Source: JBFWUW01 sp050247075
Lineage (GTDB): Bacteria; Planctomycetota; Planctomycetia; Pirellulales; JBFWUW01
Direction of reading: 5' to 3'
Length of the DNA: 64,000 bases
Assembly (NCBI GenBank): GCA_050247075.1
Contig: JBFWUW010000019.1
Location: 34,391-98,390 of the forward strand
A program made the translations under genes and the position numbers. Below, one piece after another: positions 26,267 through 33,506 of this stretch; position 1 is the stretch's first letter, and each line of letters starts with the position of its first letter. The notes under the pieces were generated by a model. It was not told the origin of the DNA, did not search any database, and was given only the letters and a program-made list of their open reading frames with translations.

Positions 26267-27808
26267 ATGAGACTTTTTTCGATCGCGGTGGCCGTGGTTT
26301 GTTGGTGCGTTATGGCCGCGCCGTTGCAGCAGGCGCTGGGCCGCGGATTTGGCGGCCGCGGGGGCGGCGGTGCCCGTGGCGGCGGAGGATTTAGCGGCGG
26401 TGCCCGCGGCTTTGGCGGCGGCGGATACCGCGGAGGCGGCAACTTCGGCGGCTATCGTGGTGGTAACTTCGGCGGCTATGGCGGTGGCGGCTATCGCGGC
26501 GGCAACTTCGGCGGTGGAGCTGGACGCGGAAACATGGGTGGCGGCAACTTTGGGGGTGGGGCGGCAAGAGGCAATGTCGGCCGAGAGAATCTTGGCGGCG
26601 CTGGCGGACTTGGGGAACGGGCCGAACCGCGCGCTCAGGGGTTTAATTTTGGCGAGGGCGGCCGGGCTGGCGGCTACACGGTCGCACAGAGCCGCGGCAA
26701 GCTCGATAGCTTCTTGGGCCTGCCCTCGGATGAGGGATTTCACGGATTCAGCGGCGGTGGAAACAAGTTCGACTTTAATCATGGCACGGCTGAAGGCCCG
26801 CGCGGCGGCAAAGCGGCTGGAGCCTCGGTGACAGGCCCGCGTGGCAATACGGCGGGCCGTGGCGCCGTTGTTGGCCCCAACGGCGGCGTGGCAGCCGGTC
26901 GAGGTGTAAAAGGCGCCGACGGCGGTGCGGCGGGCCAAGGCATTGCCGCCGGTCCCAATGGCCGCGTGGCGGGTGGTTCGGCCGTGCGTGGCCCCAACGG
27001 ATACGGCGGCGCACGCGGCGCTGTTGCGGGCCCGCGCGGTGTGGCAGCCGGTTTCACCCGCACCACGCCCGTGGGACGCTATGCCTGCGGCGCGGCGGTA
27101 CGGTCGGGTTTCCACGATTGGGGAATGTACGGGCATGGCTGGTATGGGCGCCATCCCGGTGCCTGGTATGCCGCGGGCTGGGCCGCCGGCAGTGCCTGGA
27201 TGGGTTCAAGCTGGTACGGCCTATGCGACTGGTTTGGCTACGGCGACGATTACGAGCCGGTCTATTATGACTACGGCAACAACATCACTTATCAAGACGA
27301 CAGCATCTACGTCGACGGCCAGCAAACGGCCTCGGCCAGCGATTATTACGACCAGGCCCAAACCATCGCCGATGAGGGCGCCCAGGCAGATGCCTCTACC
27401 GACGGCGAATGGCTGCCGTTGGGTGTGTTTGCCCTGTCCCGCGTGGGACACCAACACTCCAAGGTTGCCATTCAATTGGCAGTCGATAAACAGGGCGTGT
27501 TGCGCGGCAACTATACCGACACGTTGACGGACAATCCCATGCCGGTGCATGGCCAGGTTGATAAGGAGACGCAGCGGGTGGCCTTCACCGTCGGGGACAA
27601 GACCAGCACCATTTTCGAGACGGGCTTGGACAATCTTACCAAGGATGAAGCCCCGATCTTGATTCACTTTGGCAAGGACCGCACCGAGCAATGGCTGCTG
27701 GTGCGGCTGAAGCAACCCGACGATGGCGAAGCCGCCAGCGATCCAGCGGCGGAATCCGACGATCCCGAGAAGGCCGCCAATACCGATTCGGACGATGCAT
27801 CGCCGTAG
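26267..27808 (+). CDS. Secreted glycine-rich protein with seven 13-residue repeats
   Basis: 513 residues from ATG 26267. Signal peptide to about residue 26 (VAVVCWCVMAAPLQQALG). Residues 27-115 are Gly/Arg/Asn/Phe/Tyr-rich (GGYRGGN, GGNFGG words). Residues 177-267 are exactly seven tandem 13-residue repeats of consensus GPxGxxAxGxxVx, the fourth reading GADG. A Tyr/Trp/Gly-rich region (HGWYGRHPGAWYAAG) and then a globular C-terminal domain (about 390-490: VDKQGVLRGNYTDTL, PILIHFGKDRTEQWLLVRL) follow. Probably extracellular or cell-surface. Function unknown. The repeat is not collagen, because glycine does not recur every third residue. Confidence 0.85.
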   Translation: MRLFSIAVAVVCWCVMAAPLQQALGRGFGGRGGGGARGGGGFSGGARGFGGGGYRGGGNFGGYRGGNFGGYGGGGYRGGNFGGGAGRGNMGGGNFGGGAARGNVGRENLGGAGGLGERAEPRAQGFNFGEGGRAGGYTVAQSRGKLDSFLGLPSDEGFHGFSGGGNKFDFNHGTAEGPRGGKAAGASVTGPRGNTAGRGAVVGPNGGVAAGRGVKGADGGAAGQGIAAGPNGRVAGGSAVRGPNGYGGARGAVAGPRGVAAGFTRTTPVGRYACGAAVRSGFHDWGMYGHGWYGRHPGAWYAAGWAAGSAWMGSSWYGLCDWFGYGDDYEPVYYDYGNNITYQDDSIYVDGQQTASASDYYDQAQTIADEGAQADASTDGEWLPLGVFALSRVGHQHSKVAIQLAVDKQGVLRGNYTDTLTDNPMPVHGQVDKETQRVAFTVGDKTSTIFETGLDNLTKDEAPILIHFGKDRTEQWLLVRLKQPDDGEAASDPAAESDDPEKAANTDSDDASP

Positions 27809-27936
27809 CGGCATGGCGTCTGCCGTGCAAAGTGTTCGGTGACGAACCGGCAAAGTTCCGCCGCGGTTATGGCATTGGCCGCTGAATCGGCCATAATCCG
27901 AACTCCGCTGTTTCACATTGGATTCGGAGGTTGCAT

Positions 27937-29016
27937 ATGCCGCGGCGACTGTTGTGTGTTGTGGCATTGGCGGTATCCCTCGTTCGGCCTTTGCCGGCCG
28001 AGGAGACGCTGTCGCGGATCGGCTTTGGCTCTTGTGCCAGGCAAGACAAGCCCCAGCCGATCTGGGACGCCGTCGTTGACGCGCAGCCGCAATTATTCTT
28101 GCTGCTGGGCGACAACATCTATGGCGACTCGCCCGACATGAACGTGCTGCGGGAGAAGTACGCGCTGCTCGGCGCTCAGCCCGGTTTTCAAAAGTTGCGG
28201 CAAACGTGCCCCTTGCTGGCCACTTGGGACGACCATGACTACGGAGCCAACGATGCCGGCGGCGAGTTCGTCCACAAGCGGCAATCACAGCAAGTCTTTC
28301 TCGATTTTTTTGGCGTGCCGAAGGACAGCCCGCGGCGCACCCAAGAAGGAGTCTACTCCGCCCACAACATGGGTCCGGCGGGCCAACGGGTGCAAATCAT
28401 CTTGCTCGACGCGAGGTATTTTCGCAGTCCCCTCAAATCGGGCTTTGAGCCGGGCGAACCGGGCGAGGGCATTCGCGGCCGCTATGCCCCGGACGACGAT
28501 CCCCAATCAACCGTGCTGGGCGAAGCCCAATGGAAATGGCTGGCCGAGCAACTGAGCCAACCGGCCGAAGTGCGGCTGATCGGTTCTAGCTATCAGGCCA
28601 TTCCGGCCGACCACGGCTGGGAGTGCTGGGCCAACTTTCCCCGCGAGCGCCGGCGGTTGTTTGAATTGATCCGTTCGACCAAGGCGGGCGGAGCCATCTT
28701 GCTCAGCGGCGACCGCCACCTGGCCGAGATTTCGCGACTAGCGCCGGACGAGCAAGATGGAGTGGGCTACCCGCTGTTTGAGGCCACCAGCAGCAGCCTC
28801 AACACCCCTAGCGGCAACTTCACCCCGTCGGGCGTGCGCTACACTAACGAACTCAACACCCACCGCGTTGGCCTGACCTGGTTCGAAACCAACTTCGGCC
28901 TGATCACCATCGACTGGCAAGCCGCGGATCCCCTCATCCGCATCCAAATCCGGGACGAAAAGGGCAACGTCGTTCTACAGCAACGGGTGAAACTGAGCGA
29001 GTTGAACGCGGGGTGA
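27937..29016 (+). CDS. PhoD-like metallophosphatase (alkaline phosphatase D family)
   Basis: 359 residues from ATG 27937, six bases after GGAGG (27926-27930). Signal peptide about residues 1-20. PhoD-type motifs: GFGSCARQDKPQPIW, LFLLLGDNIYGD, TWDDHDYGANDAGG, GDRHLAEISRL, which supply the metal ligands of a calcineurin-like two-metal site. Predicted periplasmic phosphodiesterase/phosphomonoesterase that could recover phosphate from polymers or phospholipids. It ends directly before a heptanucleotide array, and the next gene (Gfo/Idh/MocA) follows on the same strand. Confidence 0.9.
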   Translation: MPRRLLCVVALAVSLVRPLPAEETLSRIGFGSCARQDKPQPIWDAVVDAQPQLFLLLGDNIYGDSPDMNVLREKYALLGAQPGFQKLRQTCPLLATWDDHDYGANDAGGEFVHKRQSQQVFLDFFGVPKDSPRRTQEGVYSAHNMGPAGQRVQIILLDARYFRSPLKSGFEPGEPGEGIRGRYAPDDDPQSTVLGEAQWKWLAEQLSQPAEVRLIGSSYQAIPADHGWECWANFPRERRRLFELIRSTKAGGAILLSGDRHLAEISRLAPDEQDGVGYPLFEATSSSLNTPSGNFTPSGVRYTNELNTHRVGLTWFETNFGLITIDWQAADPLIRIQIRDEKGNVVLQQRVKLSELNAG

Positions 29017-29072
29017 GTGTTAGGTGTTCAGTGTTTCGGATTCATCCTTCTGCCTTCATCCTTCTGCCTTTC
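29017..29072. repeat. Heptanucleotide-phased array (eight units)
   Basis: 7-mers GTGTTAG, GTGTTCA, GTGTTTC, GGATTCA, TCCTTCT, GCCTTCA, TCCTTCT, GCCTTTC. The array fills the space from the PhoD stop (29014-29016) to three bases before the next ATG (29076). GCCTTCA and GCCTTTC also occur in the arrays at 36175 and GCCTTCA at 59330. Confidence 0.7.
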
Positions 29073-29075
29073 CTC

Positions 29076-30161
29076 ATGCATCTTCCTCGCCTGCCTCGCG
29101 ACCTTTCTCCTGGCATTGGGTGCATTGGCGCCGGGTTTATCATGGCCGATTGCCATCTGGTGGCTTATCGGGCTGCTGGCTTTAACCCGGTGGCGATAGC
29201 GGCCCGTAATCCGGAAAAGGCCCAAGCGGTTGCGGCGCGGCATGGCATTCCGCGGCCGTATGTGACGTATCACGATCTGCTCCGCGACCCGGAAGTGCGG
29301 GTTGTGGATATCGCCGTTCCGCCGGACGTGCAGTTGGAGGTCATACGCGAGGTTGTCTGCCATGCCGACCACGTTCGCGGCGTGCTGGCACAAAAGCCGC
29401 TGGGCATCAACCTGGCGGAAGCACGCGAAATTGTCCGCCTCTGCCGAGAGGCCGGAATCGTGCTGGCCGTCAACCAAAACATGCGCTACGATCAATCGGT
29501 GCGGGCCTGCAAGCATTTGCTCGACCGGGGCGACCTGGGGCAGCCCGTGCTGGCCACGATCGATATGCGGGCCGTTCCGCATTGGATGCCTTGGCAGCAG
29601 CGGCTGGGCTGGGTCACGTTGCGGATCATGAGCATTCACCATCTCGACACGTTCCGCTACTGGTTCGGCGACCCGCAACGGGTCTTTGCCAGCGTGCGGC
29701 CCGACCCGCGGACAGCACAAAAGTTTGCCCACGAGGATGGCATCTGCCTGTACATCTTGGAATATGCCGATGGCCTGCGGGCCACCTCTTGCGACGACGT
29801 TTGGACCGGGCCGGCGCTAGAAGGCGCGGCGGGCGACATCGGCATTCGCTGGCGCGTGGAGGGAACCGAGGGGCTGGCTCGCGGCACGATTGGCTGGCCG
29901 GGCTATCCGGCGGCCATACCCAGCACGTTGGACTACAGCACCCTCCGGCAGCCTAACTGTTGGATTCAACCGCGCTGGAAGGAAGTTTGGTTCCCCGACG
30001 CCTTCGTCGGCACGATGGCACAGTTGTTGTGCGCGTTGGAAGACGGCACCGAGCCTGAAATCGGCGGGCAAGACAACTTGCACACCATGGCCCTGGTAGA
30101 AGCCTGCTACTTGTCGGCCCGCGAGCATCGCGCGGTGGAACTTCAAGAATTGCTGGCGTAG
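29076..30161 (+). CDS. Gfo/Idh/MocA family oxidoreductase
   Basis: 361 residues from ATG 29076; the longer in-frame reading from 29013 would translate a heptamer repeat and is not preferred. N-terminal NAD(P)-binding Rossmann fold (GIGCIGAGFIMADCHL), then LAQKPLGINLAEARE, the family EKP motif with Gln in place of Glu, and the catalytic/substrate region SIHHLDTFRYWFGD with the conserved His. The family oxidises or reduces sugars, inositols and related compounds; the substrate cannot be named. No export signal, so cytoplasmic. Converges on the PPC-protein operon across a large palindrome. Confidence 0.9.
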   Translation: MHLPRLPRDLSPGIGCIGAGFIMADCHLVAYRAAGFNPVAIAARNPEKAQAVAARHGIPRPYVTYHDLLRDPEVRVVDIAVPPDVQLEVIREVVCHADHVRGVLAQKPLGINLAEAREIVRLCREAGIVLAVNQNMRYDQSVRACKHLLDRGDLGQPVLATIDMRAVPHWMPWQQRLGWVTLRIMSIHHLDTFRYWFGDPQRVFASVRPDPRTAQKFAHEDGICLYILEYADGLRATSCDDVWTGPALEGAAGDIGIRWRVEGTEGLARGTIGWPGYPAAIPSTLDYSTLRQPNCWIQPRWKEVWFPDAFVGTMAQLLCALEDGTEPEIGGQDNLHTMALVEACYLSAREHRAVELQELLA

Positions 30162-30190
30162 GGGGCCGTCGATTGCATCGCGGGGGGCGC

Positions 30191-30343
30191 GTAGCGTGGG
30201 ACAAGCGGAGATCGGTTCTTCCCCGAGTATACGGCTTGTACGCGATGTCCCACCACATGCGGCCGCCACCACAAGATCATGGTGGGACATCGCGGATCGC
30301 GCGTGTCTGCATGGACGAAAGACTTCCGCTTGTCCCACCCTAC
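30191..30343. repeat. Nested palindrome between convergent genes
   Basis: Outer arms begin GTAGCGTGGGACAAGCGGA (30191) and end TCCGCTTGTCCCACCCTAC (30343). Inner arms CGCGATGTCCCACC (30241-30254) and GGTGGGACATCGCG (30281-30294) match perfectly over 14 bp. A cruciform or RNA hairpin here could end transcription from both converging genes. No T-tract is present, so it is not a classical intrinsic terminator. Confidence 0.7.
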
Positions 30344-30352
30344 AGCCGGCCG

Positions 30353-32029
30353 TTAGGGGACTGTCAGCCAGATCTCTTGGCTGATCGGCCGAGGGGCGGG
30401 ATAGGGGGCTGCCGTGGGCGTGGCTAAGGCGGTGAGTTTGCTGTCGCCCAGCGAGCGGCCGATGATCTTGATGGTGCCGGAAAATGGCCCGGCGGTGGCG
30501 GTGAGAACCAGCTTGACGGCGGCCGCCGTTTCGCCAGGAGCCACTGATTTAACGGGGGCCAGCGTCACGTTGGCGGGCAATCCTTCCACGCTGAACTCGA
30601 TCTCTTCGGCAAAGCCCATTCGCCGCTCGATGGCGACCGGAATCTCCAGCGGCTTGCCTGGCGGCAGCGTGAAATTGTCGGCCGTTACGGTCAACAGCGG
30701 TTGTGCCGGGTGAAGTGTTGCCCGCAAGCGGTAGACATGGCGCAGCCCGCCCTGCTGGTGCAGGTCGCTAACGGCGAGCCTAAACTGGCCAGCCGCGGCA
30801 AAGGTATGAAAGAACTGGCAATCGCGAAACGCGCCGAGATCGTCATTGAAGGTAACAACCTTGCCCTCGGCGTCGAGCAGTTTCAGGACTGGGTCGCCCG
30901 CCGCCCCTAGCGACGGCCCATCCAACCGAAACAAGAACGTCTGCCCGGCTTGCGGCTCAATCAGATAGGCATCGACATCCCCCGGCGAGTCGATACGGCC
31001 CGTGACGGTAGTCGGCAACGTGATCGGCCGCGGCACGTCGGCGGAGTTCGGTTCAGCCTCCAGCGTAACGGGGTGCGGTTCGACCGAGACATCCGCGCCA
31101 ATGCCCAGCGCCGCGTCAAACGCCACCAATGGCTCCGCGCCGGCTGGCGGCAGGGCGGTTGGCAAGATGGCCGGCAATTTGAGGCCTTCCGGCGGAAGGT
31201 TCCAACCGATGAGCGAGACCTCGTTTGGCGCATTGGCAGCCAGGGCCAGCGGCCAGGCATGGTCGGCGTAGCCGCCCGTCGTCAGCGTCAGCCGATAGAC
31301 GTGGTTGGGACTGTTGGAGAGGGCGATCGAGGAATCGGTCACACTGGGAAAACCAAACACGCGGACCAGGTAGCGGCCGTCGGACGGCGCGGTGAAGGCG
31401 ATCAACGGGTCGATCTCACACTCGTCGTCGTTCTGCTCCAGCACGAAGCCGTCGGCGGTGAGCACTTGCAGCACGCAATCGACCGGCGAACCGAGCAGGC
31501 GATGGGCTTCCACCGCGGCCACCAAGGTCTGACCGGCGGTAAGTTGCACCGCGAAGAGATCGGCGTCGCTGCCCCCCATCAGCCGCCCGTTGACCACGAC
31601 CGGCAGGGTGGCGATAGCCTCCGGCTTGCCCGGGGTGTCGTTCGGTTCGGTCTCGAGGATTTCCGGCAACCCGCCAATGAAGAACGCCTTCACGGGGGCG
31701 GTCCCCTCTTTATCGTAAAACCGCAGCCGCATCAGGCCGGGCGGGGCCTCGGCTGGCAAGGTGACGTTGAATTTTCCTTTCTCCTCGGCCAGCACGATCC
31801 GCACGTCCGACCGGTCGCAGGCAAACTGGGGCGGCCAGTTGTCGAAACCGCCGCCGACCGTTACTTCCACTGTCGTGCCGCGTTGCCCGCCGCCGGGAAA
31901 GAGCGAATCGGCCTTGGGAGGGGCGGCACTGGCCAGACCGCGGGTGAAGGCCAGGAGGAACAACAACGTGCAAAGTAAACCGTGCCGGCGTGTCGATACG
32001 TAGCCACATGGCTCCTGCCATGTTGGCAT
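30353..32029 (-). CDS. Exported protein with pre-peptidase C-terminal (PPC) type domains
   Basis: 558 residues if started at ATG 32029, which gives a signal peptide (LLCTLLFLLAFTRGLASA) after a short basic N-terminus. Domains: an IPT/Ig-like N-terminal part (FPGGGQRGTTVEVTVGGG), then two PPC-like beta-sandwiches, each opening with EPN (ETEPNDTPGKPEAIATLP; EAEPNSADVPRPI) and containing D-x-D-x-F/Y (GSDADLFAVQL; GDVDAYLIE). Third gene of an operon with DUF1549 and DUF1501, a common planctomycete trio. The chosen start and the first residues (PTWQEPCGYV) are encoded by a palindromic repeat at 31998-32124. A TTG start inside the signal region is the alternative. Confidence 0.85.
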   Translation of the reverse strand: MPTWQEPCGYVSTRRHGLLCTLLFLLAFTRGLASAAPPKADSLFPGGGQRGTTVEVTVGGGFDNWPPQFACDRSDVRIVLAEEKGKFNVTLPAEAPPGLMRLRFYDKEGTAPVKAFFIGGLPEILETEPNDTPGKPEAIATLPVVVNGRLMGGSDADLFAVQLTAGQTLVAAVEAHRLLGSPVDCVLQVLTADGFVLEQNDDECEIDPLIAFTAPSDGRYLVRVFGFPSVTDSSIALSNSPNHVYRLTLTTGGYADHAWPLALAANAPNEVSLIGWNLPPEGLKLPAILPTALPPAGAEPLVAFDAALGIGADVSVEPHPVTLEAEPNSADVPRPITLPTTVTGRIDSPGDVDAYLIEPQAGQTFLFRLDGPSLGAAGDPVLKLLDAEGKVVTFNDDLGAFRDCQFFHTFAAAGQFRLAVSDLHQQGGLRHVYRLRATLHPAQPLLTVTADNFTLPPGKPLEIPVAIERRMGFAEEIEFSVEGLPANVTLAPVKSVAPGETAAAVKLVLTATAGPFSGTIKIIGRSLGDSKLTALATPTAAPYPAPRPISQEIWLTVP

Positions 32030-32124
32030 GATGCGGATTCGATCGGCCATTTCCAGCAACCATACCCCAAAATGGCGCGTCACTCGCGCACCAAGCCGGC
32101 ATGGCGGGAGCCGTGCGGCTACGT
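31998..32124. repeat. Large imperfect palindrome, family 2, copy b
   Basis: 127 bp, beginning ACGTAGCCACATGGCTCC and ending GGAGCCGTGCGGCTACGT. Near-identical ends to the copy at 12500-12623. It separates the DUF1501 stop from the PPC gene body and contains the latter's best ATG (32027-32029). Confidence 0.7.
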
Positions 32125-32173
32125 GTGCCCCGCGTTGCCGGCAATGCCCCGCGATCTTGCTATCCGCCATTGT

Positions 32174-33502
32174 TCACCCCATTAGCTCGGCAATCGGCGT
32201 GGGGTCGCTGACGATGTGCGTGGGCCGGCCTTGCGGCGTGTAAAGGATTTTGTCCGGGTCGATGCCCAGCTTGCGATAGATGGTCGAGGCAAAGTTCTCG
32301 GGCGACAAGATGCGTTCGCTGGCCGAGTAGCCTTTGCTGTCGGTGGCCCCCACCACTTGCCCGCCCGGAGTGCCGCAGCCGGCAAACAGCACGCTCATGG
32401 CGCTAGCCCAGTGGTCGCGGCCGGCACCATCGTTGATTTTGGGCGTGCGGCCAAACTCGCCCAAAGCCACCACTAGCGTGGTATCTAGCAGCCCGCGTTG
32501 ATCCAAGTCTTCGATCAGCGTGGCGATGGTGTTCTCGAAACTTGGCAGGCGTTTGTCGCACAGGTCGAAGATATTGGAATGGTGGTCCCAGCCCCCTTCG
32601 TACAATGTGATGAACGGCACGCCCGCCTCAACCAGCCGCCGCGCCAGCAAGGCCCGCTGCCCAAAGCCGTTGCGGCCATAGCGCTCGCGGACTTCGTCTT
32701 GCTCGCTGGAAATATCAAACGCGGCTTGGGCCTGGGGCGAAGTCACCAGGCTGTAGCCTTGTTGGTAGTAATCATCGAGCGCGCCGACCGGGTCGCCGGC
32801 GGCGGGGTCGTTGATGCGTTGCAGCTTGTCTACCTGCTGGCGGATATCGCGCCGGCCCACAAAGCGATTCTCCGCCAACCCCTCGGGCAGGGCCACATCG
32901 CGGACGCGGAAGCGGGCGCTGTTGGGGTCGTCGGCCACGACAAATGGCGCGTGCTTGGCCCCCAAAAAGTTCGGCCCGCCCGACCGCGAGATACTGGGCA
33001 TGGTGAAGTAAGCCGGCAGCCCGTTTTGGACTCCTCGCTCGTGCGAGGTGACTGCCCCCAAACTGGGATGGAAACTGACGAACGCGCCGCAGAAGACGGG
33101 AATGCGCGTCGGCGAGCCGGTCATCATATAGTGGTTGCCGCCACCGTGGTTGGGGTCGTTGTGGCTAATCGAGCGGACCACCGCCAGCTTGTCGGCCATC
33201 GATGCCAGCCGCTGCATGTGCTGCGAGAAAAACACGCCCGGCAATTTGGTGGCGATGGGCTGGTAAATACCGCGAATCTCGGCCGGCGCGTCGGGCTTGG
33301 GGTCGAAGGTTTCGTAATGCGTGGGGCCGCCATCCATCCAGACCAGAATGCAGCTTGTGGGCCGTTTGGCGGTGCCTTCCCCCTCGGCCGCTTGCCCGCG
33401 CAGCCGCAGCATGTCTACCAGGCCGCCGCCGGCCAAGGCACCCAGGCCCAGTTGCAAGCAGTCGCGTCGCGTGACGCCGGCACAGTTACGTTGCACAGTC
33501 AT
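32174..33502 (-). CDS. DUF1501 family protein (Tat-exported)
   Basis: 442 residues from ATG 33502, four bases after the stop of the upstream DUF1549 gene, so the two are co-translated. A twin-arginine signal (TRRDCLQLGLGALAGGGLV) precedes the DUF1501 domain, a sulfatase/phosphatase-like alpha/beta fold (SCILVWMDGGPTHYETFDPKP at the start; VALGEFGRTPKINDGAGRDHW towards the end). The combination in Planctomycetes is DUF1549/DUF1553 with DUF1501; the joint reaction is unknown. Folded export by Tat suggests a cofactor or metal is loaded in the cytoplasm. Confidence 0.93.
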   Translation of the reverse strand: MTVQRNCAGVTRRDCLQLGLGALAGGGLVDMLRLRGQAAEGEGTAKRPTSCILVWMDGGPTHYETFDPKPDAPAEIRGIYQPIATKLPGVFFSQHMQRLASMADKLAVVRSISHNDPNHGGGNHYMMTGSPTRIPVFCGAFVSFHPSLGAVTSHERGVQNGLPAYFTMPSISRSGGPNFLGAKHAPFVVADDPNSARFRVRDVALPEGLAENRFVGRRDIRQQVDKLQRINDPAAGDPVGALDDYYQQGYSLVTSPQAQAAFDISSEQDEVRERYGRNGFGQRALLARRLVEAGVPFITLYEGGWDHHSNIFDLCDKRLPSFENTIATLIEDLDQRGLLDTTLVVALGEFGRTPKINDGAGRDHWASAMSVLFAGCGTPGGQVVGATDSKGYSASERILSPENFASTIYRKLGIDPDKILYTPQGRPTHIVSDPTPIAELMG

Positions 33503-33506
33503 GGTG

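Noticed and set aside
26795..27067. Collagen-like region
   Set aside because: Glycine does not occur at every third residue; the true period is 13.
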